A DNA stretch of 64,000 bases from Aegilops tauschii subsp. strangulata (taxonomy: Eukaryota; Streptophyta; Magnoliopsida; Poales; Poaceae). Below, one piece after another: positions 1 to 11,811 of this stretch. The notes under the pieces were generated by a model that made no database searches, was not told where the DNA came from, and saw only the letters and a program-made list of their open reading frames with translations. Within the stretch, counting starts at the first letter, position 1. Every line of letters starts with the position of its first letter. A program made the position numbers and the translations under genes. The DNA lies in NCBI RefSeq assembly GCF_002575655.3, contig NC_053037.3, positions 501,030,544 to 501,094,543 on the forward strand, in the 5' to 3' direction.

Positions 1-960
1 ATTGTACTCCCTTGCCAAAATCAGTGTAGGGTATACAATAGATCTGGTACACAGCATGGCATACTTTATAGAACCTATGGCCGAGGCATAGGGAATGACT
101 TTCATTCTTTTTCTATCTTCTGCCGTGGTCGGGTTTTGAGTCTTACTCAATTTCACACCTTGTAACACAGGCAAGAAACTCTTTCTTTGACTGTTCCATT
201 TTGAACCACTTCAAAATCTTGTTAAGGTATGTACTCATTGAAAAAACTTATTAAGCGTCTTGATCTATCTCTATAGATCTTGATGCTCAATATGTAAGCA
301 GCTTCACCGAGGTCTTTCTTTGAAAAACTCCTTTATGCTTTACAGAATAATTCTACATTATTTCCGATCAACAATATGTCACTTACATATACTTATCAGA
401 AATGTTGTAGTGCTCCCACTCACTTTCTTGTAAATACAGGCTTCACCGCAAGTCTGTATAAAACTATATCCTTTGATCAACTTATCAAAACGTATATTCC
501 AGCTCCGAGATGCTTGCACCAGTCCATTGATGGATCGCTGGAGCTTGTATATTTTGTTAGCACCTTTAGGATTGACAAAACCTTCTGGTTGTATCATATA
601 TAACTCTTCTTTAATAAATCCATCAAGCAATGCAGTTTTGTTTATCCTTTTGCCAGATTTCATAAAATGCGGCAATTGCTAACATGATTCGGGCAGACTT
701 AAGCATAGATACGAGTGAGAAACTCTCATCGTAGTCAACATCTTGAACTTGTCGAAAACCTTTTTGCGACAATTCTAGCTTTGTAGATAGTGACACTACT
801 ATCAGCGTCCGTCTTCCTCTTGAAGATCCATTTAATCTCAATGGCTCGCATTTCATTGGGCAAGTCAATCAAAGTCCATACTTTGTTCTTCATACATGGA
901 TCTCATCTCAGATTTCATGGCCTCAAGCCATTTTGCGGAATCTGGGCTCACCATCGCTTC
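1..960 (-). pseudogene. Copia reverse transcriptase, decayed
   Basis: Reverse transcriptase of the Copia element, which would copy element RNA into cDNA. Fragments in several frames show the expected order: the KWIFKRK entry segment (about 830-790), KGFRQVQDVDYDESFS (about 750-700), a GFIKEELYMIQPEGF segment (about 620-570) and the SINGLVQASRSWN segment (about 530-490). The catalytic YVDD box should lie near 355-385 but is destroyed there by stops and frame changes. Below 350 the connection region is recognisable only across shifted frames (LGEAAYILSIKIYRDRSRRL near 300). It continues past the window start. Clearly a dead copy. Confidence 0.85.
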
Positions 961-1244
961 TTCATAGTTCGTAGGTTCGTCATGGTCTAGTAACATAACC
1001 TCCAGAACAGGATTACCGTACCACTCTGGTGCGGATCTTACTCTGGTTTACCTATGAGGTTTGGCAGTAACTTGATCTGAAGTTACATGATCATCATCAT
1101 TAACTTCCTCACTAATTGGTGTAGAAGTCACAGGAACAGATTTCTGTGATCCAATAAGGGAGCAGGTACAGTTACCTCATCAAGTTCTACTTTCCTCCCA
1201 CTCACCTCTTTCGAGAGAAACTCCTTCTCTAGAAAGGATCCATA

Positions 1245-2290
1245 CTAAGCAACGAATGTCTTGCCTTCGGATCTGTGATAGAAGGTGTACCCAACTGTCT
1301 CCTTTGGGTATCCTATGAAGACACATTTCTCCGATTTGGGTTTGAGCTTATCAGGATGAAACTTTTTCACATAAGCATCGCAACCCCAACGACAACTTTG
1401 GTTTCTTGCCAAACCACAGTTCATAAGGCGTCGTCTCAACGGATTTTGATGGTGTCCTATTTAACGTGAATGTAGCTGTCTCTAATGCATAACCCCAAAA
1501 CGATAGTGGTAAATTGGTAAGAGACATCATAGATTGCACTATATCCAATAAAGTACGCTTATGACGTTCGGACACACCATTACACTGTGGTGTTCCAGGT
1601 GGCGTGAGTAGTGAAACTATTTCACATTGTTTTAACTGAAAGCCAAACTCGTAACTCAAATACTCTTCTCTACGATCAGATCGTAGAAACTTTATTTTTC
1701 TTCTTACGATGATTTTCCACTTCACTCTGAAATTATATGAACCTTTCAAATGTTTCAGACTTATGTTTCATTAAGTAGATATACCCATATCTGCTCAAAT
1801 CATCTGTGAAGGTGAGAAAATAACGATATCCGCCATGAGCCTCAATATTCATTGGACCACATACATCTGTATGTATGACTTCCAACAAATCTGTTGCTCT
1901 CTCCATAGTTCCGGAGAACGGCGTTTTAGTCATCTTGCCCATGAGGCACGGTTCGCACGTATCAAGTGATTCATAATCAAGTGATTCCAAAATCCCATCA
2001 GTATGGAGTTTCTTCATGCGCTTTACACCAATATGACCTAAACGGCAGTGCCACAAATAAGTTGCACTATCATTATTAACTTTGCATCTTTTGGCTTCAA
2101 TATTATGATTATGTGTATCACTACGATCGAGATCCAACAAACCATTTTCGTTGGTGTGTATGACCATAGAAGGTTTTTATTCATGTAAACAGAACAACAA
2201 TTGTTCTCTAACTTAAATGAATAACCGTATTGCAAAAAAATGATCAAATCATATTCATGCTCAACGCGAACACCAAATAACACTTATTTA
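1245..2290 (-). pseudogene. Copia pre-integrase and integrase, decayed
   Basis: Frame 2167-1733 carries the GAG-pre-integrase/zinc-binding segment (WHCRLGHIG then CEPCLMGK, giving the HHCC pattern) and the first integrase catalytic Asp in VIHTDVCGPM. The next frame (1749-1351) holds the second Asp in LRSDRREEY and the catalytic Glu in GVSERHKRTLLDIV. A further frame (1439-1245) holds the C-terminal KCVFIGYPKETVGYTFY segment. The integrase therefore retains DDE residues but is split across three frames. 2283-2170 probably derives from the segment just after the protease (KLENNCCSVYMNKNLL); the protease core itself is not readable. Confidence 0.85.
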
Positions 2291-2397
2291 GTTTCAACAC
2301 CTAATCCTGAAAGTACAGGGAGTGTGCGATGATGATCATATCAATCTTGGAACTACTTCCAACACACATCGTCACCTCGCCTTTTACTAGTCTCTGT

Positions 2398-3437
2398 TTA
2401 TTCTGCAACTCCCGTTTTCGAGTTACTACTCTTAGCAACTGAACCAGTATCAATTACCGAGGGGTTGCTATAAACGCTAGTAAAGTACACATCAATAATC
2501 TGTATATCAAATATACCTTTGTTCACTTTGCCATCCTTCTTATCCACCAAATAGTTGGGGCAGTTCCGCCTCCAGTGACCAGTTCCTTTGCAGTAGAAGC
2601 ACTTAGTCTCAGGCTTAGGTACAGACTTGGGCTTCTTCACTTGAGTAGCAACTTGCTTGCCGTTCTTCTTGAAGTTCCCATTCTATCCCTTTGCCCTTTT
2701 CTTGAAACTAGTGGTCTTGTTAACCATCAACACTTGATGCTCTTTCTTGATTTCTACCTTCGTCGATTTCAGCATCGCGAAGAGCTCGGGAATTACTTTC
2801 ATCATCCCTTACATACTATAGTTCATCATGAAGTTCTACTAACTTTGGTGATGGTGACTAGAGAATTCTGTCAATCACTATTTTATCTTGAAGATTAACT
2901 CCCACTTGATTCAAGCGATTGTAGTACCCAAACAATCTGAGCACATGCTCACTAGTTGAGCGATTCTCCTCCATCTTTTAGCTATAGAACTTGTTGGAGA
3001 CTTCATATCTCTCAACTCGGCTATTTGCTTGAAATATTAACTTCAACTCCTGGAACATCTCATATGGTCCATGACGTTCAAAACGTCTTTGAAGTCCCGA
3101 TTCTAAGCCGTTAAGCATGGTGCACTAAACTATCAAGTAGTCATCATATTGAGCTAGCCAAACGTTCATAACGTCTGCATCTGCTCCTGCAATAGGTCTG
3201 TCACCTAGCGGTGCATCAAGGACATAATTTTTCTGTGCAGCAATGAGGATAATCCTCAGATCACGGATCCAATCCGCATCTTTGCTACTAACATCTTTCA
3301 ACATAATTTTCTCTAGGAACATATCAAAAATAAACAGGGAAGCAACAACGCGAGCTATTGATCTACAACATAATTTGCAAAATACTATCAGGACTAAGTT
3401 CATGATAAATTTAAGTTCAATTAATCATATTACTTAA
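2398..3437 (-). pseudogene. Copia gag with zinc knuckle, decayed
   Basis: Nucleocapsid part (2640-2398) has a canonical CCHC knuckle, CFYCKGTGHWRRNC, which in this family binds element RNA. The capsid part (3403-3125) has the conserved DWIRDLRIILIAAQKNYVLD segment of plant Copia gag, followed across a stop by QCTMLNGLESGLQRRFE-like residues. The start codon is uncertain because the frame is open only in pieces. Stops and shifts between 2640 and 3125 prevent a complete Gag. Confidence 0.8.
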
Positions 3438-4609
3438 GAACTCCCACTTAGATAGACATCCCTCTAATCCTCTAAGTGATCACGTGATCCATATCAACTA
3501 AACCATGTCCGATCATCACGTGAGATGGAGTAGTTTCAATGGTGAACATCACTATGTTGATCATATCTACTATATGATTCACGCTCGACCTTTCGGTCTC
3601 CGTGTTCCGAGGCCATATCTGTTATATGCTAGGCTCGTCAAGTTTAACCTGAGTATTCCGCGTGTGCAACTGTTTTGCACCCGTTGTATTTGAACGTAGA
3701 GCCTATTACACCCGATCATCACGTGGTGTCTCAGCACAAAGAACTTTCGCAACGGTGCATACTCAGGGAGAACACTTATACTTTGATAATTTAGTGAAGG
3801 ATCATCTTACAATGCTACCGTCAAACAAAGCAAGATAAGATGCATAAAGGATTAACATCACATGCAATCAATATAAGTGATATGATATGGCCATCATCAT
3901 CTTGTGCTTGTGATCTCCATCTCCGAAGCACCGTGCTTGTGATCTCCATCTCCGAAGCACCGTCATGATCACCACCGTCACCGGCGCGACACCTTGATCT
4001 CCATCGTAGCATCATTGTCGTCTCGCCACCTTATTGCTTTTACGACTATCGCTACCGCTTAGGGATAAAGTAAAACTATTACATGGCGATTGCATCTCAT
4101 ACAATAAAGCGACAACCATATGGCTCCTGCTAGTTGCCGATAACTCGGTTACAAAACATGATCATCTCATACAACACATTATATCACATCAGGTCTTGAC
4201 CATATCACATCACAACATGCCCTGCAAAAACAAGTTAGACGTCCTCTACTTTGTTGTTGCATGTTTTACGTGGCTGCTACGGGCTTAGCAAGAACCGTTC
4301 TTACCTACGCATCAAAACCACAACGATAGTTTGTCAAGTTGGTGCTGTTTTAACCTTTGCAAGGACCGGGCGTAGCCACACTTGGTTCAACTAAAGTGAG
4401 AGAGACAGACACCCGCCGGTCACCTTTAAGCAACGAGTGCTCGCAACGGTGAAACCAGTCTCGCGTAAGCGTACGCGTAATGTCGGTCCGGGCCGCTTCA
4501 TCTCACAATACCGCTGAACCAAAGTATGACATGCTGGTAAGCAGTATGACTTATATCGCCCACAACTCACTTGTGTTCTACTCGTGCATAACATCAACGC
4601 ATAAAACCA
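3438..4609 (-). other. Copia untranslated leader
   Basis: About 1.2 kb between the primer site and gag without a supported gene. It holds a perfect 29-bp tandem duplication (3905-3933 and 3934-3962). The many short open frames here do not resemble known proteins. Confidence 0.6.
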
Positions 4610-4622
4610 GGCTCGGATGCCA
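4610..4622 (-). other. Primer-binding site, initiator tRNA-Met type
   Basis: Immediately inside the 5' LTR on the minus strand reads TGGCATCCGAGCC, two changes from the usual TGGTATCAGAGCC complementary to initiator tRNA-Met. Position directly next to the LTR terminal CA fixes the 5' LTR orientation. Confidence 0.75.
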
Positions 4623-4623
4623 C

Positions 4624-6333
4624 TGTTGGGGAACGTAGTAATTTCAAAAAAATTCCTATCCACACGCAAGATCATGGTGATGCATAGCAACGAGAGGGGA
4701 GAGTGTTGTCCACGTACCCTCGTAGACCGACAGCGGAAGCGTTATCACAACGCGGTTGATGTAGTCGTACGTCTTCATGATCCGACCGATCAAGTACCGA
4801 ACGTACGGCACCTCCGAGTTCTACACACGTTCAGCTCGATGATGTCCCTCGAACTCAGATCCAGCCGAGTGTTGAGGGAGAGTTTCGTCAGCACGACGGC
4901 GTGGTGACGATGATGATGTTCCACCGACGCAGGGCTTCGCCTAAACTCCGCAACGGTATTATCGAGGTGTAATATGGTGGAGAGGGGCACCGCACACGGC
5001 TAAGAGATCTCAAGGATCAATTGTTGTGTCTCTGGGGTGCCCCCCTGCCCCCGTATATAAAGGAGCAAGGGGGAGGCAGCCGGCCAAGGGGAGAGGCGCG
5101 CCATAGGGGGGAGTCCTACACCCACCGAGAGTAGGACTCCTCCTTTCCTTGTGGGAGTAGGAGAAGGGAAGGGGGAAGGAGAAAGAAGGAAGGGTGCGCC
5201 CCCCTTCCCTAGTCCAATTCGGACCAGACCATGGGGAGGGGTGCGGCCACCTTTTGAGGCCTTTCTCTCCTTTCCCGTATGGCCCATTAAGGCCCAATAC
5301 GAATTCCCGTAACTCTCCGGTACTCCGAAAAATACCCGAATCACTCGGAACCTTTCCGAAGTCCGAATATAGTCGTCCAATATATCGATTTTTACATCTC
5401 GACCATTTCGAGACTCCTCGTCATATCCCCGATCTCATCCGGGACTCCGAACTCCTTCGGTACATCAAAACTCAATAAAACTGTCATCGTACGTTAAGCG
5501 TGCGGACCCTACGGGTTCGAGAACTATGTAGACATGACCGAGACACGTCTCCGGTCAATAACCAATAGCGGGACCTGGATGCCCATATTGGCTCTCACAT
5601 ATTCTACGAAGATTTTTATCGGTCAGACCGCATAACAACATACGTTGTTCCCTTTGTCACCGGTATGTTACTTGCCCGAGATTTGATCGTCGGTATCTCG
5701 ATACCTAGTTCAATCTCGTTACCGGCAAGTCTCTTTACTCGTTCCGTAACACATCATCCCGCAACTAACTCATTAGTCACAATGCTTGCAAGGCTTATAG
5801 TGATGTGCATTACCGAGTGGGCCCAGAGATACCTCTCCGACAATTGGAGTGACAAATCCTAATCTCGAAATACGCCAACCCAACAAGTACCTTTGGAGAC
5901 ACCTGTAGAGCACCTTTATAATCACCCATTTACGTTGTGACGTTTGGTAGCACACAAAGTGTTCCTCCGGTAAACGGGAGTTGCATAATCTCATAGTCAT
6001 AGGAACATGTATAAGTCATGAAGAAAGCAATAGCAACATACTAAACGATCGAGTGCTAAGCTAACGGAATGGGTCAAGTCAATCACGTCATTCTCCTAAT
6101 GAGGTGATCTCGTTAATCAAATGACAACTTATGTCTATGGCTAGGAAACATAACCATCTTTGATTAACGAGCTAGTCAAGTAGAGGCATACTAGTGACAC
6201 TCTGTTTGTCTATGTATTCACACATGTATTATGTTTCCGGTTAATACAATTCTAGCATGAATAATAAACATTTATCATGATATAAGGAAATAAATAATAA
6301 CTTTATTATTGCCTCTAGGGCATATTTCCTTCA
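4624..6333 (-). repeat. Angela/WIS-like 5' LTR
   Basis: A 1710-bp LTR. On the minus strand it runs from TGAAGGAAATATGCCC (6333) to TTCCCCAACA (4624). The left terminus keeps the Angela-type CCAACA; the right terminus has TGAAGG where TGTTGG would mirror it. A TATA-like TTTATATACG lies on the minus strand near 5060. Confidence 0.88.
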
Positions 6334-6431
6334 GATGAAGATTCCTCCTCAAGCGGGAGTGACGAGGAGAGGACAGCAATAGCGACGACGAGGGAGTCGG
6401 GCGGCAGGATGCCGACCCCGACTTTGACTGA
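6334..6431 (+). pseudogene. C-terminal remnant of the antisense ORF of element A
   Basis: On the plus strand, opposite to element A transcription, a frame ending at TGA 6429-6431 reads DSNSDDEGVGRQDADPDFD, an acidic tail matching the C-terminus of the antisense ORF in element B (EEDSDIDDEGSGREDDGFD). The rest was removed when the Copia element inserted. Its survival in the same relative place and orientation shows the antisense ORF is a family feature and not a peculiarity of one copy. Confidence 0.65.
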
Positions 6432-7639
6432 TCGCGTCGCCCCTCCCTCGGCCTCACGCCCTGCCGAGGGCCATCCTCGTCAAGCTCTCCATCGGCGCGT
6501 CCCCCATCGCCTCCTTGGGCGGCTGGCGTAGGAGGGCCAGAGAAGGCAAAGAAGGCGGGCGGCTGGCGTAGGAGGGCCGGAGAAGGCAAAGAAGGCGGGC
6601 GGCGGCCGTCAACTCGGAGTACGCGGGCACCGACGCCTTTGTCGCGTATTGTCGGGTCGTTGCCTCATCTTCCAGCCCCTCCGCCAGCACCGGGATGCTC
6701 TCTTGGCGCCTTCTGCTCCTCGCACCTCGCCTAGGCGCTCCTTTTGCCCTCCTGCTGTCTTGTTTCACCTCCTGAGGAGAGGGACAAGAAAGGGATTACG
6801 GGCACCTTATCTCCTTTTAGTTTGTATGCATGCGGGCACTTGTTAATTTTTAAACTTGTAATCCCCTTGCTCATGTTTTTTATTCCGTACGAACTGTACC
6901 TGTATGGGAAATCTTTAATGAAAAAGGGTGTTTGCCGGGTTCTTTGTGCGTGAGTGAGGCCCATGCCAAGGACGAATCCTTGTTATTTCTAAGGTAAACA
7001 TTCTCGCCCGGCAACAGGCCTTGCCGTCCCCCCACTTTGGTCGACCATTCTCACACTCTTGGCGGAGGCAGGGGCGAAGCAGGGTTAGGCCCCTCGTTCA
7101 TTTCTCTTGCCACCGCGACTATGACCAAGTTCCGACCCAGGGGATAGCTCTTGGGTACGGGAAAAGGGGATCACGGTGGTTTTAAGAATATAAACGAGGT
7201 TTCATATGTCCCAGTTCTATACGAAAGTGCATAACAGGGGATAAAAGACTTATCTAAATCCGCAGCCCCCGGCAACCTTGGCTTGCTGTGGTTGGATCCT
7301 TGTGTCTTCAGCCCCCGGCGATCCTGGCTTGCCGGGGCCGGAGCGCCGGTCCATCCTCTTTCTCCCAAGCGGCTCAGTAGATATGTCAACATGCCCTGCG
7401 AACCAAAGAGGACAGAAAGACGCACACTTGACCTCTAGGCTAGGGGTTAGTCGCCGCTAAGCACTATCAACCCTAACCGAGGAAGAGACTTAACCTAGCA
7501 TGCATGCTATAACTTAGGGCACCAGCGCTTCATTTATTTATGCTCAGGGTCTGCGCCTGGCTTTGTACAGAGGGTTACATGCCTTGCCGGCAAAGCTTGT
7601 ACAAAAGGTGGCTTGCCGGGGGGCCCGGCAAGCCGCGCC
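6432..7639 (-). other. 3' non-coding region of element A
   Basis: No supported gene. The stretch is collinear, in inverted orientation, with 15534-15673 plus 17255-18312 of element B. It contains a 40-bp tandem duplication (6517-6556 and 6557-6596, one mismatch) and several GGCAAGCC/GCCGGGGG blocks like those in the LTRs. Confidence 0.7.
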
Positions 7640-10600
7640 TTATGGGTAAAACTTGCGAAGATGCTCGATGTTCCAGGAGTTGCTCACTGGGACATCATCT
7701 TCGGTCTCCAGGCAGACTGCGCCGGGCCTGGTGACTCATATTACCCGATAAGGGCCTTCCCACTTTGGCGTCAACTTGTTGGTATTCTTGGCCGACTGAA
7801 CGTACCGAAGAACAAGGTCGCCTTCCTCAAAGCTTCGGGCATGAACCTTGCGGCTATGGTAGCGGCGCAAGGCTTGCTGGTAGCGTGCTTCTCTCACAGC
7901 CGCCCGAAGACGATCTTCCTCAAGGAGCATTGCGTCATCTTGCCGCAATTGCTCTTGCTCAAGCTCGTCGTAAGCGAGCACTCGAGGTGACCCGTATGTG
8001 AGTTCTGTGGGGAGAACTGCTTCTGCCCCGTATACCAGGGCAAAGGGTGTCTGGCCGGTGGCTCGATTTGGCGTCGTCCTGATCGACCAAAGAACCGCCG
8101 GCAACTCATCAATCCAGTGCCTTCCGCTCTTATGCAGCTTGTCAAAAGTCTTTGTCCTCAGGCCTCGCAACACTTCAGCATTTGCCCTCTCCGCTTGGCC
8201 GTTGCTCCGTGGGTGTGCCACGGAGGCAAAACAGACCTTGCTGCTAAGGTTTTGGATGTATTGCATGAAGGTGTGGCTTGTGAACTGCGTGTCGTTGTCG
8301 GTGATGACTCTGTTTGGCACACCAAAATGGCAGACTAGTCCCTTGAAGAACTTGACGGCTGACTGTGTTGTCACCTTCCTCACTGCTTCCACCTCCGGCC
8401 ACTTTGTGAACTTGTCGATTGCAACGTACAAGTATTCAAAGCCCCCGACCGCACGGGAGAAGGGGCCCAGTATGTCGAGCCCCCAGACCAAAAATGCCAG
8501 GAGAGAGGGATTGTTTGAAGGGCTTGAGTTGGTTGATGAAGCTTCTTTGAATGGAACTGACACGCTTCACACTTGGTTACTAGTGCCGTTGCATCCTGGA
8601 GGGCAGTGGGCCAGAAGAAACCCTGCCGGAACGCCTTGCCGACAAGGGCCCTCGACCCTATGTGGGAGCCACATATGCCTCTGTGTATCTCCGCAAACAG
8701 CTCCAGTCCTTCCTCCCGGGGAATACACTTCAATTTCACACCGTTCGGTCTCTTTCTGTATAGGACGTTATCAACGAACTGATACATAGCAGACCGACGG
8801 GCTACTTTCTCCGCTTCTTCCTGCTCCTCGGGAAGCTCCCCTGTTTGGAGGAATCGGACGGTATGCTGCGCCCATGCCGGAGCCTGGGGCTCGACGGCAA
8901 GGACCAAAGGCATTTCTTCTGTCATGGGAGTGGCCGTCTCTACGGCCAGGGCTTGACGGCCTGCCGGAGTCGAACGCTCCTCGGCAGGCTCAGGGCACAC
9001 GACAACACCCTTGCCGGCGGCCCCTGGGGGCTCGGCGGGAAAGTACTTGTCGGGGCCTGATTTCCTCCGCTTGTTCTGCTCCGTTGATGGTTCAACGGAT
9101 GGTTGAGTCAACCGAAGCAAAAAGGTACCTGGTTCCACAAGTAGCTTGAATGCAGCGCGCTTTGACAGGTAGTCAGCGATGTCGTTCTCCGCTCGGGGAA
9201 CGTGCTCCGCTTGTATACCGTCAAAGTGCTCTTCCAGCTTCCTCACCTCATCTACGTAGACCTCCATCAACGGGCTCTGATAATCCTTGTTGACTTGTCT
9301 GACGACAAGCTGTGAATCACCCCGGACGATGAGCTTTTTTACTCCGAGGTCTGCCGCGATCCTGAGACCGGCAAGCAATCCCTCGTATGTAGCAGTGTTA
9401 TTGGTGGACATCTCCCTGGGAAAGTGCATCTGGATTACATACTTGAGGTGCTCTCCGGTGGGTGCGACGAGCAGCACACCAGCACCGGCGCCTTGTAGCG
9501 AGAAAGCTTCATCAAAGTACATAATCCAGTCGCGAGATGTTTCCTTGCCGGGGAGAGTGGTCTCCTGGATCTCTTCGTCAGGTGTTGAGGTCCATTCTGC
9601 AATGAAGTCCACCAGGACTCTGCTCTGGATGGTTGAAGTACTTTCAAACTTCAACCCAAAGCTTGACAATTCCAAGGCCCACTCCACAATCCTTCCGGTT
9701 GCGTCTGGGTTGTGCAGTATCCATTGCAACGGGAGGCGGGTGACGACGGTGATCTCGTGGGCTTGGAAGTAATGACGCGGCTTCCTCGAGGCCATAAGGA
9801 GGCCGAAGAGCAATTTCTACACACCGGAGTACCTTGACCTAGCCCCCTGCAAGAGGGAGCTGACAAAGTAAACCGGGTGCTGCATCATCTTCTTCTTCTG
9901 CACCACCTCATTTGGCCGCGCGGGCCCTGCCCTGACAGCGTCAGTTTTTGCCGGGAGCCTTGCCTTGCCGGCACCAGGCCTTGCCGGGGGTGTCTCTGAC
10001 TTGCCGTCCGCTGGTCTTACCGTTGCCACAGCCTCTTCGTCAATCTCCCTCTGCGCCACTAGCGCGGCACTGACCACTTGGTTCGTCGCCGCCAGATACA
10101 GCAGCAACGGTTCTTGTGGTTTTGGCGCAACTAGTATCGGCGTAGAGGAAAGGTATCTCTTCAGGTCTTGCAACGCCGCTTCAGCCTCTGGGGTCCACTC
10201 CATTGGGCCCGCCTTCTTTAGGATCTTGAAAAAAGGAAGGGCGCGCTCAGCAGACTTGGAGATAAATCGGCTCATGGCGGCAACGCAGCCAGTGAGCCGA
10301 CGCACATCCTTGATCCGCTTGGGCACCTCTATCTGCTCGATAGCCTTGATCTTGTCTGGGTTTGCCTTGATCCCACGCTGTGACACGAAGAACCCGAGAA
10401 GTTTGCCGAACGGAACACCGAAGACACACTTCTCAGGGTTCAGCTTGAGGTTGATCTTGCGCAGGTTGGCAAATGTCTCTTCTAAGTCTTGTACAAGAGT
10501 TGCCTTGTCCTTGGTTTTGACCACTATGTCATCCATATAGGCTTCCATATTTCTATGTAGCTGAGGTTCAAAACCAATTTGGACTGCCCTTGCAAACGTT

Positions 10601-11811
10601 GAGCCAGCACTCTTCAACCCAAAAGGCATCCGTAAAAAGCAGTACGTACCACATGGGGTGATGAATGTTGTCTTCTCTTCGTCTTCTCTTGTCATGAAGA
10701 TCTGGTGGTAGCCCGAGTAGGCGTCGAGGAATGATAACAGATCACACCCGGCCGTGGAGTCAACAATCTGGTCGATGCGCGGCAACGGGAAGGGGTCCCT
10801 AGGACAAGCCTTATTGATATCTGTGTAATCAATACACAGCCTCCACTTCCCGTTTGCCTTGCACACCACTACCGGATTGGCCAACCACTTCGGATGGAGC
10901 ACTCCCCTCACCAAGCCCACTGCTTCCAACTTCTTGATCTCCTCTGTGATGAACTCCTGCCGTTCCAAAGCTTGCTTCCTGACCTTCTGCTTGATGGGTT
11001 GCGCATGGGGACAGACAACAAGATGGTGCTCAATCACTTCCCTGGGAACGCCGGGGATGTCAGATGCTTGCCATGCAAACACGTCGACATTCGCCCGCGA
11101 GAAAGTGATGAGCGCGCTTTCCTATTTGCTCTCGAGGGTGGAGCTTATGGTGAAAGCCCCTCCCGTGCCATCCTCCCTGACGGACACCTTCTTGGTCTCT
11201 GGTGGCGTAGCTCTGGATTTCTTGCTCTTGCCGGTGGAGCTCTCTGGCACGTCCTCGACGGTAGCACAACACTCCGAAGAGGTGCGCTTGCCAGAGTGGG
11301 TGCGAGAGGTCTTGCCGGTCTTCTTCTTCCCTCCCAGGGCTTCAGCGGCAGGAGTAAGTGCCTTGGCGGCAGCTGCTGCATCTGCTTCTCGGTATAGTAG
11401 GTCGGCGCAGATCAACGCGTCCTTCTTGTCGGAGGGGACGGTGATGATGTTCATCGGCCCAGGCATCTTCAGCGTGTTGTAGGCGTAGTGCGACGCTGCC
11501 ATGAACTTGGCCAGTGCCGGGCGGCCGAGGGTCCCGTTGTAGGGCAAGGGGATCTCGGCTACGTCGAAGACAATCCTCTCCGTCCTGTAGTTCAGCTCGC
11601 CTCCAAACGTCACGGGCAACGTGACCTTCCCCTTCGGTTGGCTCCTCCCCGGGTGGACCCCTTGAAACGTGCCTGTTTCCTCGAGGTCTCCATCAGGAAT
11701 TTGCAGCCTTTTGATCACAACGGGTGAGATCAAGTTCAAATCGGCCCCGCCGTCAACCAGCATCTTGTTCACCTTGAGGTTGTGTATCGTTGGTGAAACC
11801 AACAATGGCAA
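7640..11811 (-). pseudogene. Tat-lineage Gypsy pol (protease, RT, RNase H, integrase)
   Basis: Polyprotein that would mature, copy and integrate the element. In order: protease with MLVDGGADLNLIS active-site segment and GTLGRPALAKF (11811 to about 11450); reverse transcriptase with PFPLPRIDQIVD, YGTYCFLRMPFGL-like and YMDDIVVK boxes (11082-10300); a connection region; a second RNase H-like domain (about 9500-9150: IMYFDEAFS, NNTATYEGLLAGL, VRGDSQLVVRQV, ENDIADYLSKRA); integrase with an HHCC finger (about 8620-8520), catalytic D, D and E (GLDILGPF, ITDNDTQFTS, NGQAERAN) and a WEGPYRV end. Breaks: TAG at 11122-11124 and 9817-9819, a frameshift near 8485, and TGA at 7736-7738. Reading through the last stop gives the natural end NSWNIEHLRKFYP and TAA at 7640-7642. 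Both TAG codons sit where Gln is plausible, so cytosine deamination is likely. Confidence 0.9.

Larger units (their letters stand above)
1..6333 (-). mobile_element. Angela/WIS-like Copia LTR retrotransposon, 5' portion
   Basis: The element reads right to left: 5' LTR (4624-6333), primer site (4610-4622), untranslated leader, gag, zinc knuckle, integrase, then reverse transcriptase running off the window start. The domain order integrase before reverse transcriptase is the Copia signature. The LTR begins (minus strand) with the TGAAGGAAATATGCCCTAGA form typical of the Angela/WIS group of Triticeae. Its coding region is broken by many frameshifts and stops, so it is not autonomous. It interrupts the 3' end of the Gypsy element to its right at 6333/6334; the other LTR and target duplication lie outside the window. 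Confidence 0.9.

Noticed and set aside
6334..6338. GATGA next to the Copia LTR as a target-site duplication
   Set aside because: The other end of the element lies outside the window, so it cannot be confirmed.
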